NCBI GenBank assembly: GCA_024398615.1
Contig: JAKSIU010000014.1
Location: 1 to 63,766 of the forward strand
Length of the DNA: 63,766 bases
Origin: Bacteroidaceae bacterium
GTDB taxonomy: Bacteria; Bacteroidota; Bacteroidia; Bacteroidales; Bacteroidaceae
Direction: 5' to 3'
This document shows positions 16,782-26,426 of this stretch, piece after piece; position 1 is the first letter of the stretch, and every line of letters starts with the position of its first letter. Position numbers and translations under genes: made by a program. Under the pieces are notes generated by a model. It saw nothing but the letters and a program-made list of their open reading frames with translations, was not told the DNA's origin and searched no databases.

Positions 16782-19327
16782 CACTTGCGGACTACGGGCG
16801 ATTCCTGACCGAACAGATACTGGGTCTTGTAACCGCCAAGATCAATCACGAACTTCTCGAAGACCGATGCCGGCTCGATTGGACGTATGGTCAGCGTGTG
16901 TTCGCCTGCCGACAGCTTGCCAAGATTGACCTTGGTCTCGACAACGCGCTTGGCTACTGTCGGATAGTATACCGAGTACTGGTTGGCGGGCTCTTCGTTC
17001 AGACGGCTGTTGAAGTTGACCTCCTGCTCCTGACCTCCGTCAACGCTTATCATGAAGCGGTGTCCCTCAAGACGTGCGAATGCCAGGGTTGACTTCTGGG
17101 CTATGAGAAGGGTTGCGGCATCGGCATCGGTGGTCGTGTTGAACCTGTAGCTGAGTGAAGCGCCTTCTGTCGATGCGGTATATGGGAACAGTGCGACTGC
17201 ACCGAGTGTGCGGCCCATGTAGGGGATGACCTCCCAGTCAGCATCGCCGGCCTTGTTGGAAGTGGCCTCGAAGTAGTGCGGAGCTTCCATGATTACGGTT
17301 CCGTCCTTTTCGGTGAACACGAATCCTCCCTTGACACTGTCGTTCTCGATACGGCTGGTACGGGGTGCCGTGTCGGCACGGAAATTGTCATTCCATGATG
17401 TATAGCCTATGTGCTTCTGGGTCATCATGCCGTTCCACTTGCCATTGGCCATGTCCTCGTTATATGCACGGTTCAGCTCCTGGTCACGTGCAAAGGTCTG
17501 CTGTACGCGGTCAGCCCAGTAGTTTGCTTCGGGATTGTTCTCTCTTGAAAGCTTCTGGTTCATGGCCTGTGCATAGTACATGTCATAAAGGTTGGCCATG
17601 GCCTGTGTCGGGAACAGGATGATCTGCCGGTATGCGTCCTTGTACTGGTCTTCAAGGCTCATGAACTGGCGTGTTGCCTCAAGTTCAAGGCGTGCCCAGT
17701 CATCGCATACGCGGCGGAATTCACCGCTTTCCAGATTGTATACGCGTGCGTCAAGCATTTCAGGAGTGATGCGGCCTGCATATTTGCTGTACAGGTTCAG
17801 AATACGGCAGGCTTCCTCTGCCTGATCCTGGCCGAATGTCTGTGCGCAGAATTCTTCAGTATGCTCAAGCAGTGTGGAGGCATTGTATTCCAGAGGATTC
17901 CATGCCATGTCAAGGAACAGCTGGATAGGATATTCCATTGGCTTGAGGTCACCGACATTGAGGACCCAGAGCTTGTCTACTCCATAGCGGTATGTGAGCT
18001 GCATCTGTTCCCACAGGTTCTGGATTGGAGTGATGTTGAGCCACTTGGAGTTGCGGGGAGCACCTACATAGTCAACGTGGTAGTACATGCCCCACCCGCC
18101 CTTGTGCAGGCGTTCCTGCTCGTTAGGCAGCTTGCGCACGTCACCCCAGTTGTCATCGCTTATGAGTATGATGACATCGTCAGGAACGCGCAGACCCTTG
18201 TTGTAGTAAAGCTGGACTTCCTTGTAGAGTGCCCATACCTGAGGACGCTCTTCGGGCTTCTTGCCGGTCACCTCCTTGATGATCTGACGCTGGTCGGCGA
18301 ACAGTCCTTCAAGCATCTTGATGTTGTCCTCGTCACTGCCTGCCAGTCCGGCATCGCCGTCACCGCGCATACCTATGGTAATGAGGTCTTCGTTGTTCTT
18401 TGAACGCTCAACACCTTCGCGGAAGAAACGCTGAAGTTCCTCCTTGTTCTTGGTGTAGTCCCAAATGCCACCGTATGCCTTGGGATTGCGTGCCCATTCC
18501 TGATGGTTGCGTGCCATTGGCTCGTGATGGCTGGTACCCATGATGACGCCCATGTCATCGGCGGTCTTCGAGTTCTCGGGATCATCGGCATAGAATGCCC
18601 AGTCCCACATGGCCGGCCACATGAAGTTGCCGCGCAGACGCAGGATGAGCTCAAAGCAGTCAGCATAGAACTCATGGCCGCCACGCTGTGTGCCGTAGTG
18701 GTTCTTGACCCAGGTGGTAAGGCACGGAGCCTCGTCATTCAGGAATATGCCACGGTAACGTACGGCAGGTTCGCCGGCTGTATATGTGCCGTTCTTGAGA
18801 TAGAGGTTCTGGAGCTTGGCAACAGGGACATCGGCCCAGAAATACCATGGGGAAACGCCCATCTGCTCTGACAGTTCGTAGATGCCGTAGATGGCGCCAC
18901 GGCGGTCACTTCCTGCAATGACCAGAGCCTTGTCAACGCCCTTCAACGGCTCATTGACCATGGTCATGATATACTTTTCTGTTTTGCCTTTCAGCTCTTT
19001 CTCATTGATTTTCTTTGACTTGACAATCTGCTTGATGTACTTGCTGTCAAGTGAGCCTACAATTACCAGACCGCCCTGGACGGGTTCGTTGACAATCTGT
19101 GCAGGAGTGCCTGTAACTGCTGCAAAGTCCTTCTGAAGGGACTTCAGTGCAATCTGGATTCCGATGTTGTCAGCCGGGTCAACGAGCAGCTGTACTGCCG
19201 GACGTCCGTTCTCAATCACAGCAAAACTGTCATCAGTCTTCTGCTGCAGTGCAATGCCCTTGTTGTCAATGGCGCCGGCGGCCAGTGTACACAAAGCAAG
19301 AGCGAGTGTCAGAATAGTTCTTCTCAT
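16781..19327 (-). CDS. GH115 family alpha-glucuronidase, secreted
   Basis: An 848-aa protein with a signal peptide (ALALCTLAAGA, cut near residue 19). Its blocks match glycoside hydrolase family 115: VIAGSDRRGAIYGIYELSEQ, SPWYFWADVPV, RYRGIFLNDEAP, NFMWPAMWDWAF and MGVIMGTSHHEPMARN. GH115 enzymes remove (4-O-methyl-)glucuronic acid from xylan side chains, including internal ones. The length is typical of the four-domain family. Cooperation is likely with the GH10 xylanase, the CE15 esterase and the two GH3 enzymes elsewhere in this window. The gene overlaps the following transporter and follows UPF0280 by 47 bp. Confidence 0.93.
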   Translation of the reverse strand: MRRTILTLALALCTLAAGAIDNKGIALQQKTDDSFAVIENGRPAVQLLVDPADNIGIQIALKSLQKDFAAVTGTPAQIVNEPVQGGLVIVGSLDSKYIKQIVKSKKINEKELKGKTEKYIMTMVNEPLKGVDKALVIAGSDRRGAIYGIYELSEQMGVSPWYFWADVPVAKLQNLYLKNGTYTAGEPAVRYRGIFLNDEAPCLTTWVKNHYGTQRGGHEFYADCFELILRLRGNFMWPAMWDWAFYADDPENSKTADDMGVIMGTSHHEPMARNHQEWARNPKAYGGIWDYTKNKEELQRFFREGVERSKNNEDLITIGMRGDGDAGLAGSDEDNIKMLEGLFADQRQIIKEVTGKKPEERPQVWALYKEVQLYYNKGLRVPDDVIILISDDNWGDVRKLPNEQERLHKGGWGMYYHVDYVGAPRNSKWLNITPIQNLWEQMQLTYRYGVDKLWVLNVGDLKPMEYPIQLFLDMAWNPLEYNASTLLEHTEEFCAQTFGQDQAEEACRILNLYSKYAGRITPEMLDARVYNLESGEFRRVCDDWARLELEATRQFMSLEDQYKDAYRQIILFPTQAMANLYDMYYAQAMNQKLSRENNPEANYWADRVQQTFARDQELNRAYNEDMANGKWNGMMTQKHIGYTSWNDNFRADTAPRTSRIENDSVKGGFVFTEKDGTVIMEAPHYFEATSNKAGDADWEVIPYMGRTLGAVALFPYTASTEGASLSYRFNTTTDADAATLLIAQKSTLAFARLEGHRFMISVDGGQEQEVNFNSRLNEEPANQYSVYYPTVAKRVVETKVNLGKLSAGEHTLTIRPIEPASVFEKFVIDLGGYKTQYLFGQESPVVRK

Positions 19328-19374
19328 ATTTGTAATAGGTTGATTTCTAAAGCGCTAAAGTAAGCATTACAAAG

Positions 19375-20130
19375 TCATTTTCCAAAAATGCGCAGCTCGA
19401 ATTCTCCACAGATTGCCATACGGTCGTCCTTTATGGCAAGTGCACCAAGGATATCGGGATTTTCAGAGCACATGTCAATGACAGTCTGAAGGTCATCGAC
19501 GGTCCTGATACGGTTGGCCATGGCAGTGGCGTAACTGTCGGCAAGAAGGACATCGCGGCACACCGTCATCATGGCATCGGCCTTTCCGAAACTGAGTGAC
19601 GGTCCTACCGTGCCGCTTGAGGTGCAGATTCCAAGCGGGAAACTGCCTGAAGGAATGTGGATACCCACCCTTTCCGAAAGTGGCGACTGTCCCGCAAAGA
19701 CCGATATGTCAAGGTCATGTGATACGCTGGCGTATATGTCGCCTCCGTTTTCGACTACTATGTCCGTGCATCCGAAACGCTGGCACAGGGCATCGGCGAC
19801 AATCCTGTCAAACGCTCCTGCCACTGCACTCATGGGACCGATGCCCGTACGGGCCGATGCCTGCGACATGAACTGGAAAATGAGAGGTGCATCGGGCCTG
19901 GGCTGATATGGAACCAGCGAGGTCCTGTATCCGGGGTCGGTTTCCAGATAGCGGTCCATCTGGGAACGCAGCTGGCGGACCATGTCCAGGGCATACTGCT
20001 GCATTGAAACGGAAAAGGAGCCGTTGTCGGTTCCTATCCATAAGTCGGTTTCCTTGTGTGACACGGTGAAACCGCTCAGCCCGCTGTCGGAAAACTGCGT
20101 GCGGTATGTCCTGTCCCTGTATTCTGTCAT
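19375..20130 (-). CDS. UPF0280 (ApbE-like) protein of the homocysteine gene set
   Basis: A 251-aa protein of the UPF0280/COG2122 family, distantly related to ApbE flavin transferases. Visible blocks are GPMSAVAGAFDRIVADAL, VVENGGDIY, GICTSSGTVGPSLSFGKADA and DSYATAMANRI. I start it at ATG 20130, which overlaps the upstream TGA as TGATG; the longer frame (to 20199) only adds residues lying inside the ferredoxin gene. COG2122 genes cluster with DUF39 and NIL-ferredoxin genes in methanogens and anaerobic bacteria and have been tied to sulfide assimilation into homocysteine. The exact biochemical role is not established as far as I know. Confidence 0.88.
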   Translation of the reverse strand: MTEYRDRTYRTQFSDSGLSGFTVSHKETDLWIGTDNGSFSVSMQQYALDMVRQLRSQMDRYLETDPGYRTSLVPYQPRPDAPLIFQFMSQASARTGIGPMSAVAGAFDRIVADALCQRFGCTDIVVENGGDIYASVSHDLDISVFAGQSPLSERVGIHIPSGSFPLGICTSSGTVGPSLSFGKADAMMTVCRDVLLADSYATAMANRIRTVDDLQTVIDMCSENPDILGALAIKDDRMAICGEFELRIFGK

Positions 20131-20540
20131 CAGACCGATACGTCCATTGAGAACAGGTGCAACGGGCAGGCTTTGAGACAAAGCTTGCAGGCGACGCACT
20201 TGTCAGGATTGAACTGCAGCTTCCAGTCCGGTGCCTTGATGGTCAAAGCTCCTGACAGACATGATGATGTGCAGGTGCCGCAATCGGTGCAGAGCTCGCT
20301 GTTCCATGAAATCTTGCTGCCAATGGCGCTGACTTCAATTCCACAGCTTTCAATATAGTCTATTGCAGCCTTGATCTCATTCTCGTTGGCCACAAGCTCA
20401 ACGACCATGCGTCCGCCCTGATCGGCTTTCACATTGGCTTTCAGAATATTGGGAACAACGTCAAACTTCTTGACTATGTCATATATGACCGGATTCTGTG
20501 CATTCTCGGCCGGAAAGTTCAGTACTATTCTCTTTTCCAT
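20130..20540 (-). CDS. NIL domain - 4Fe-4S ferredoxin
   Basis: A 136-aa protein. Residues 1-75 form a NIL domain (KRIVLNFP ... VANENEIKAAIDYIESCGI) and the rest carries two cluster motifs, CTDCGTCTSSC and CVACKLCLKAC. This matches the ferredoxin partner of the DUF39 protein in the methanogen homocysteine pathway (MA1821/MA1822 type), thought to help sulfur transfer or reduction. I chose ATG 20540, 4 bp after the DUF39 stop, over the longer frame from 20630, because the NIL domain begins there. Coupled by TGATG to the UPF0280 gene. Confidence 0.92.
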   Translation of the reverse strand: MEKRIVLNFPAENAQNPVIYDIVKKFDVVPNILKANVKADQGGRMVVELVANENEIKAAIDYIESCGIEVSAIGSKISWNSELCTDCGTCTSSCLSGALTIKAPDWKLQFNPDKCVACKLCLKACPLHLFSMDVSV

Positions 20541-20544
20541 AGCT

Positions 20545-21687
20545 TCAAAGATTTTCTTCAAGTGACTTGAGACTGCGGTTTGCCGGCATGGGACGTGTCG
20601 GAGCCGTAAGAAGGAACTCGCCACGTTCAATCCAACCCTTAAGTATGTCGGCTATCTCACGTGCACGGGCAAGGCTTGACAGCGGAGCGGTATGGATCTT
20701 GTGTCCGTTGAATTCAATCTCGCCACTGCGCAGGGCAGCATAGTTGGTGGTGCCTATAAGCTTGAAGTCGTCACCGTAATCTTCCAGATAGGTCTCGATC
20801 TGTTCGTTGCGTATGGAAACGCGTGCAGCCATATCCTCGTCAAGAATGGGAATAGGAACACCTATTCCTACATACATTGTGACACCGTACTTCTCGAAAT
20901 ATGCACCACGCAGATAACGGCTGTTCATTTCGCGCATCTCGCCTGCAACGGCTATGGTACGCGCTCCGCCCATGGGAACACCATATTCATTGATGGGCTT
21001 GGATGTATTGAACTGGGTTCCGTTATATGTGACATAGCCCTGGGCACCTGCAAGGAATATTCTGGTTCCAAGGCCGATGGTACGGCATTCGGGATCGTTG
21101 AGCAGCGGTGAGAGCTCACCGGCCGAACTGTATGACGCGTTCTTGAAGTGCGGAAGAAGGGTGCCCATGTAGGTATACCTTATACGGTCGCTGGAATTGA
21201 CGGCAACGTTGTAGTTCTGGTAGGCGTTACGGGGATTCCAAAGGATGGCGTCATTTATGGTGTCAAGCGAGATCCTTGTCCTGATGTGCGTTCTGGGATA
21301 GCAGTCAGTACCCTTGGCCCATGCTTCAAGGATGACCTCCTTTCCGTCAATGAGTTCCTGTATGACATGCGCTCCACCGTACTCGGGCCTCTGGACATTG
21401 CAGTCGGTCGCACCCACGAAAGTGTCGACTGCAGCCAGTCCTCCGCTTACGGGAACACCGTTAAGTTCAATGCGTTCCATACGTATGGGCGGTGTTGCAT
21501 GTCCGAAATTCAATACGGCTCCTGACGAGCACATGGCACCGAATGTGGCTGTTGTAACAACATCGACCTTGCTGAGAATCTCCTTTGGACTCATGGTACG
21601 GGCCATCTCGGACACCTGTTCGGCTGTCAGGACAACGGCCTTTCCCTTGCGGATCTTCTCGTTAATCTCTTCGTACGACTTTGTCAT
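20545..21687 (-). CDS. DUF39 homocysteine biosynthesis protein (aspartate-semialdehyde sulfurtransferase type)
   Basis: A 380-aa protein of the DUF39/COG1900 family. Blocks include TTATFGAMCSSGAVLNFGH (Cys53), GATDCNVQRPEYGGAHVIQE, GTDCYPR, LGTRIFLAGAQGYVTYNGTQ and VGIGVPIPILDEDMA. In Methanosarcina the homologue plus the NIL-ferredoxin makes homocysteine from aspartate semialdehyde and sulfide, with conserved Cys residues carrying the sulfur. It is the first gene of a tight three-gene operon here. It gives the cell a route to homocysteine that bypasses O-acyl-homoserine. A TAnnTTTG box is upstream. Confidence 0.93.
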   Translation of the reverse strand: MTKSYEEINEKIRKGKAVVLTAEQVSEMARTMSPKEILSKVDVVTTATFGAMCSSGAVLNFGHATPPIRMERIELNGVPVSGGLAAVDTFVGATDCNVQRPEYGGAHVIQELIDGKEVILEAWAKGTDCYPRTHIRTRISLDTINDAILWNPRNAYQNYNVAVNSSDRIRYTYMGTLLPHFKNASYSSAGELSPLLNDPECRTIGLGTRIFLAGAQGYVTYNGTQFNTSKPINEYGVPMGGARTIAVAGEMREMNSRYLRGAYFEKYGVTMYVGIGVPIPILDEDMAARVSIRNEQIETYLEDYGDDFKLIGTTNYAALRSGEIEFNGHKIHTAPLSSLARAREIADILKGWIERGEFLLTAPTRPMPANRSLKSLEENL

Positions 21688-21713
21688 GGAATAACAGTTT
21701 TTATTTCAATACG

Positions 21714-21721
21714 CAAAAATA
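21714..21721 (-). promoter_or_regulatory. Candidate promoter of the DUF39 operon
   Basis: On the minus strand TATTTTTG (-7 type) is preceded 17 bp upstream by TTTG (21742-21739), close to the Bacteroidetes TTTG-N19-TAnnTTTG arrangement. It lies 26 bp before the DUF39 start codon. Confidence 0.5.
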
Positions 21722-21763
21722 GCAATTTATGCTGATTGCAAATATCTGTAACAATGAATTTCG

Positions 21764-22387
21764 CTATTTGAAATCAAGAGCCAGCTGGCCGTCACCAAGA
21801 AGATTGAATGACATTCTGTGATATGGTGTGGTGCCATACATCCTGATGGCATCGCGATGGGCGGCCGTCGGGTATCCCTTGTTTTCGAGCCATCCGTACT
21901 GGGGATACTCAAGAGCGATACGGTTCATGAAATCGTCCCTGTATGTCTTGGCCAGGACCGATGCTGCCGCTATGGACATGTATGTCGCGTCACCCTTCAC
22001 GACAGTTGTATGCGGAATGTCGTGATACGGATAGAAACGGTTTCCGTCAACCAGAATGTGTTCAGGTCTGATTTTCAGGTCATCCAGAGCCTTGTGCATG
22101 GCAAGGATCGAAGCCTTGAGAATGTTGATCCGGTCAATCTCCTCATTGTCGACAATGCCCACTGCCCAGGCCAGCGCCTGCTCTTCAATGACGGGTCTCA
22201 AGGCATACCTCTGCTTTTCGGTAAGCTGCTTTGAATCGTTCAGCAAAGGGTTCCCGAAATCCGATGGCAGGATGACTGCAGCAGCGAAAACAGGGCCGGC
22301 CAGACAGCCGCGCCCTGCTTCATCGCAACCTGCCTCCACACGGCCATCGGCCATGAAGGGCAGCAGACGGTTCACTTTACGTTGCAT
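21764..22387 (-). CDS. rnhB: Ribonuclease HII
   Basis: A 207-aa RNase HII, which removes ribonucleotides and RNA primers from DNA. Catalytic motif CDEAGRG (Asp22-Glu23), VDGN with the third acidic residue, and the [21 protein letters not shown] block are present. Length is normal. The start is uncertain: ATG 22387 lies 16 bp inside the GH3 gene, while GTG 22375 makes a GTGA overlap with the GH3 stop and fits family N-termini that begin near LLPF. Either way it is translationally linked to the GH3 gene upstream. Confidence 0.95.
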   Translation of the reverse strand: MQRKVNRLLPFMADGRVEAGCDEAGRGCLAGPVFAAAVILPSDFGNPLLNDSKQLTEKQRYALRPVIEEQALAWAVGIVDNEEIDRINILKASILAMHKALDDLKIRPEHILVDGNRFYPYHDIPHTTVVKGDATYMSIAAASVLAKTYRDDFMNRIALEYPQYGWLENKGYPTAAHRDAIRMYGTTPYHRMSFNLLGDGQLALDFK

Positions 22388-24681
22388 GCTCCTGACAGTA
22401 CGACAGTCGAGGAATTGCTGCAGAGCTGGATCTCCACATTACCCGGTTCAAGTGTCCAGTCATGTGCATCCTCGTTCCAGTACTTGAGCTGTTCGACAGG
22501 AATCTCAAGTGTGACCTGAACGGATTCCCCACCCTTAAGGCTGATGCGCCTGAATGCCTTGAGTTCGCGCTCCGGCCAGTCGACTGTGGCGTCCAGACGG
22601 TGAACGTAAAGCTGTGGAACGTCATCGGCATCAACTGCGCTGGTGTTGGTGACAGTGAAGGTTGCCGTTATGTTCTCGCCATCGGAATACGATTCCTTTG
22701 AAAGGGTCAGGTCAGAATACTGGAAATCGGCATAGCTCAGTCCATATCCGAACGGATACATGACAGGAAGCTGCTTGGTCGTGAACCAGCGGTAGCCTAC
22801 CAGCATATCCTCAGTGTAGAGGGCCATGCTGCGGCCTGCGCGCGAACCGTCATTGATCTGATCCTTGTCGACTACAAGGTTTACAAAGATATCGTTGTCA
22901 ACCGGAGCATCGGTCTGCGGGAAGTTCTTCAGGGCATAGGCAGGAGAATCCTCGAGCTTGTAGGGATATGAGAACGGCAGACGTCCTGACGGAGATATTG
23001 TACCAAGAAGGATGTCGGCAAGTGCGTGTCCGCCTTCTGAACCGTTGAACCATGACTGGATGATTGCCGGAACAAGGGAATCGGTCTTCCTGAGGTCAAC
23101 CGGAGCACCTGCAACTGCAATGAATACGGTCTTGGGATTGGCATTGACAACGGCTTCGAGAACTTCTTCCTGACCGTATGGAAGCATGATGTCATGACGG
23201 TCACTGCCTTCGGTTTCCCACTGGCGGTTGGTTCCGCCGAAGAAGAAGACAATGTCAGCGTCCTTTGCGGCCTTGACAGCCTTGTCAATCATATCCTGCT
23301 TCTCCTTTTCCTGAGCCTTGCGTGCGGCTTCAAGTTCCTGGGGAGTCTGACGGCGGAAACCGAATCCGAATCCGCCCATGCCACCTCTCTGCTGCTGTGA
23401 AGTGTAGCCCTGTGCGTATTCGATCTCTACACCTTCGGGCAGACGGTCCATGAGGCCCTTGAGAGGGGTGATTTCATTCTTGGCCTTGACACCGGCACCC
23501 ACGCCTCCGTTACACATCTTGCGGTCGGCATTGTCACCGATCACGGCAACTTTCCTGATCTGTGAAGCGTTGACAGGCAGGACATTGCCCTCATTCTTGA
23601 GCAGGACCACCGATTTGGTTGCCACATCATATGAAATGGCAGCCTGTTCAGGCTTTGCAGTCATTTCGGCAGTCATCTTCTCTTCCGGTATCGGGTCGAT
23701 GAGCAGTCTGACACGCAGGATCTCGCGTACCCTTTCGTCTATGACCTGTTCCGATACGGCTCCGCTGGCAACTGAATCAATCAGAGTCTGGCCGTGGAAG
23801 TTCTGGGTAGGCATTTCAATGTTGAGTCCGGCCACAATGGATTCGACTGTGCTGTGCGTGCCGCCCCAGTCCGATATGACCATGCCCTTGAAGCCCCAGT
23901 CCTGACGGAGAATGGAGTTGAGAAGCTGGTAGTTCTCACCGCACCAGTAACCGTTGATCTTGTTGTAGGCCGACATCACACCGTATGCACCGCCTTCAAC
24001 GGCACCTGCCTCAAAGGGAGGAAGATAGATCTCTCTCATGGCACGTGGTGTCACGATCACATCCACACTGCCACGGTTGGTCTCCTGATTGTTAAGGGCG
24101 AAATGCTTCATGCAGGCGGCTACCCCATTGTCCTGAACACCGTGAACGTATCCAACGGTAATGCGTGATGAAAGATACGGGTCCTCGCTCAGATATTCGA
24201 AGGTACGTCCGCCTGTAGGAATGCGCTGTATGTTGATGGCCGGACCGAGTATCATGTCCTTGCCGCGCAGACGTGCCTCACGGGCCATGCCTGTACCGTA
24301 TTCGTATGCAAGTTCCTCGCTCCATGTTGCCGCAAGAGCCGATCCTGTGGGGAAGAATGTGGCAGAGTCGTTGCTCCATCCAAGCGGATTCCATGACTTG
24401 GGCTCCATCTCTTCACGGATTCCGAAGGGACCATCGGCATAATACATGTCGGCTATGCCCTGTGACGGAACACCTTCCGATGTGAACATGTTCTTGCCAT
24501 GAAGCATGGCGACCTTCTCTTCAAGACTCATCTTGGCAATGATGCCGTCAATGGTCTTCTCGTTCTTCAGAAGCGGGTTCTCACCCTGGAAACGGTCACG
24601 CTTGAGCGTTGTGTCTCCTCCCGAACATGCCATTGTCACAATTCCTGCAACGGTCAGCAGAATGGAATAATGTAATTTCAT
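22372..24681 (-). CDS. GH3 family beta-glycosidase, lipoprotein
   Basis: A 769-aa lipoprotein (signal peptide ending TMACSG). The GH3 N-terminal barrel has the substrate-binding [12 protein letters not shown] block and the nucleophile motif VISDWGG; the C-terminal sandwich and a fibronectin type III-like domain ([21 protein letters not shown]) follow. Near residues 425-460 it carries an unusual insert, [13 protein letters not shown], followed by a charged helix rich in EKEKQ. Exported GH3 enzymes of this type remove terminal glucose or xylose from oligosaccharides. It is followed by rnhB with overlap and preceded at 35 bp by the clostripain-like gene. Confidence 0.93.
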   Translation of the reverse strand: MKLHYSILLTVAGIVTMACSGGDTTLKRDRFQGENPLLKNEKTIDGIIAKMSLEEKVAMLHGKNMFTSEGVPSQGIADMYYADGPFGIREEMEPKSWNPLGWSNDSATFFPTGSALAATWSEELAYEYGTGMAREARLRGKDMILGPAINIQRIPTGGRTFEYLSEDPYLSSRITVGYVHGVQDNGVAACMKHFALNNQETNRGSVDVIVTPRAMREIYLPPFEAGAVEGGAYGVMSAYNKINGYWCGENYQLLNSILRQDWGFKGMVISDWGGTHSTVESIVAGLNIEMPTQNFHGQTLIDSVASGAVSEQVIDERVREILRVRLLIDPIPEEKMTAEMTAKPEQAAISYDVATKSVVLLKNEGNVLPVNASQIRKVAVIGDNADRKMCNGGVGAGVKAKNEITPLKGLMDRLPEGVEIEYAQGYTSQQQRGGMGGFGFGFRRQTPQELEAARKAQEKEKQDMIDKAVKAAKDADIVFFFGGTNRQWETEGSDRHDIMLPYGQEEVLEAVVNANPKTVFIAVAGAPVDLRKTDSLVPAIIQSWFNGSEGGHALADILLGTISPSGRLPFSYPYKLEDSPAYALKNFPQTDAPVDNDIFVNLVVDKDQINDGSRAGRSMALYTEDMLVGYRWFTTKQLPVMYPFGYGLSYADFQYSDLTLSKESYSDGENITATFTVTNTSAVDADDVPQLYVHRLDATVDWPERELKAFRRISLKGGESVQVTLEIPVEQLKYWNEDAHDWTLEPGNVEIQLCSNSSTVVLSGACNVK

Positions 24682-24716
24682 ATTGTCAGTTGGTGTTTGT
24701 AAATAAGTTCAATGAA

Positions 24717-25988
24717 TCAATAGCCTACAGCCTTTCCCCAAGCGGTATTCCGATGGTCGTCATTCAGGCCGGAATCCTCATCGTCTATTGTGGGGACATA
24801 TACGCTGAGTCCCGAGTGCTCACGGACAGTAATCTCATATCTCTCTCCTTCAAACAGATGCGGAGTGGCGGCCTCATACAGGATACAGCGTGCCAGCCTG
24901 TCCCGGAACTCGTTCATGAGAGTTCCATCATTACAGAACGCCGATGCCACACTTTCAAGATCATAGAAGACACTATGGGTAAAATGCACGTCTCCGGAGA
25001 CAAAATACATCTCTCCGAACCTGTCATAGCACTGGATGCCCTCAAGCTGCTCCTTGCCGACCGGTAATTCCGCACTGTCCATGATCCGTTTCATGCACGA
25101 TGCCAGGCCTTCAAGTTCGGAAGTGCGTACAAGTGATATCGTGGCCATTCTTGACCAGCCTGACTGACAGGAATAATATTCGTAGAAATCACGGCTGGCA
25201 TTCAGAAGTTCACCTTTTGCAAGATATTCCGTCATGGTACTGTACGGAAATCCACGACCCACGACTTCAGCCGATGACGATATGATATAACGGCATTTGT
25301 TCCTCAGTTCGTATGCGACCTCGACGCAGCCCATGTAGCATGCGTCGAATGCGATGAAATTGAAAGCCCCATCGGGAATAGCATCGGCCATATCGTCTAT
25401 CTCCATTGCGGCATAATCACTTCCTATCGTTTCAACTGCCACACAACGGGTGTCAGGCAGGAACGGGTCTCTACGTCCTTCGGGATGCCACATGACAACA
25501 TTCTGACAGTCTCTGCCGGGGGCATAGCCAAGGTTTTTGGCGACATAGTGAAGCTGGTCTGTCGGAATCCATCCCATGCCATGGGACCACATGAGAAGTC
25601 CGTATGAATGTGCCTTGTAATTCTGGAGAACGTAATCAATGAACATTGAAAGCGTCTGGCTGTCCGATGAATCCATGTTCTCATTATAAGTCTTGAGCGT
25701 ATCTGTCCTGCTGCCGTCCAGCATAAGCATGAACGATCGGCGGCCAGGCTTGTCGACAAATGCCACCACCTTGCTGTCGCAACCGGCTTTGGCAAGAGAA
25801 TGCTGCATGGACTTGAGATTGGAATCCACATACCCTGACAGATTGTTGTCACCCGCCATGTATACCAGAATCATCATGTCCGTCAAATCATCGTCAACTG
25901 GTTTATCCCAACAGGAGGCCAGTGTCAGACATGTCAGGATACAGCCCAGGGACAGATGGAATATGTTCTTCAGAAAACGTCTAATCAT
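24717..25988 (-). CDS. Clostripain-family (C11) cysteine peptidase, lipoprotein
   Basis: A 423-aa protein with a lipoprotein signal peptide (TCLTLASC). The C11 catalytic pair is visible: His in LLMWSHGMGW and Cys in FIAFDACYMGCVE. The MILVYMAGDNNLS block near the mature N-terminus is typical. C11 peptidases cut after Arg or Lys and are often self-activated. I chose ATG 25988, which overlaps the upstream stop by 8 bp; the frame extends to 26006 but that only adds residues before the signal peptide. It forms a secreted-protein run with the PepSY-like and beta-helix-like genes. Confidence 0.9.
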   Translation of the reverse strand: MIRRFLKNIFHLSLGCILTCLTLASCWDKPVDDDLTDMMILVYMAGDNNLSGYVDSNLKSMQHSLAKAGCDSKVVAFVDKPGRRSFMLMLDGSRTDTLKTYNENMDSSDSQTLSMFIDYVLQNYKAHSYGLLMWSHGMGWIPTDQLHYVAKNLGYAPGRDCQNVVMWHPEGRRDPFLPDTRCVAVETIGSDYAAMEIDDMADAIPDGAFNFIAFDACYMGCVEVAYELRNKCRYIISSSAEVVGRGFPYSTMTEYLAKGELLNASRDFYEYYSCQSGWSRMATISLVRTSELEGLASCMKRIMDSAELPVGKEQLEGIQCYDRFGEMYFVSGDVHFTHSVFYDLESVASAFCNDGTLMNEFRDRLARCILYEAATPHLFEGERYEITVREHSGLSVYVPTIDDEDSGLNDDHRNTAWGKAVGY

Positions 25989-26421
25989 TGTTGTAGTCAA
26001 TGTCAATCAGTCTCATTGCACTGTTGAAGCTCAGTTCAGTGCCATCATCAAGTTTCAGTTCAAACAGTTTGCCGTCATGTTCAATCTCCAGGACTGACCG
26101 GTCCGGAAAAGCGGAACGGATGCGTTCCTGTATCTTCTGTGGAATCAGGCAGTCGGGAACGCTTCTGCCGGTACAGACACATTCGGTAAACGATCCATCC
26201 TTGGAAAACTGGAGCTTGGTTCCATTGGCAAGACGCACTTCGTACTGGACCAGGCTGGCCCGCTTTTCCACCTTGCATTGTGTTATGCTGTCATTCGGAA
26301 ATGCCGTCTGAACAGTTTTAAGTGCCTTGGAAGGCAGTTGTGATGGGCTGATAGGTATGTTTTCAGCATGAAGATGAAAAGACACCATCATGACGGCCAG
26401 AAGAAATGCCAATCTTTTCAT
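25981..26421 (-). CDS. PepSY-like (DUF2874) secreted protein
   Basis: A 146-aa protein with a signal peptide (FLLAVMMVSFHLHA) and two tandem halves of PepSY-like type: LPSKALKTVQTAFPND ... YEVRLANGTKLQFSKDG and IPQKIQERIRSAFPD ... FELKLDDGTELSFN. Such periplasmic proteins are common in Bacteroidetes; no enzyme activity is known and they may inhibit proteases or bind ligands. I start at ATG 26421, 5 bp after the upstream stop, rather than at the GTG at 26430. Its neighbour downstream is a C11 protease, for which it could be an inhibitor or chaperone (inference). Confidence 0.82.
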   Translation of the reverse strand: MKRLAFLLAVMMVSFHLHAENIPISPSQLPSKALKTVQTAFPNDSITQCKVEKRASLVQYEVRLANGTKLQFSKDGSFTECVCTGRSVPDCLIPQKIQERIRSAFPDRSVLEIEHDGKLFELKLDDGTELSFNSAMRLIDIDYNND

Positions 26422-26426
26422 GGTAT

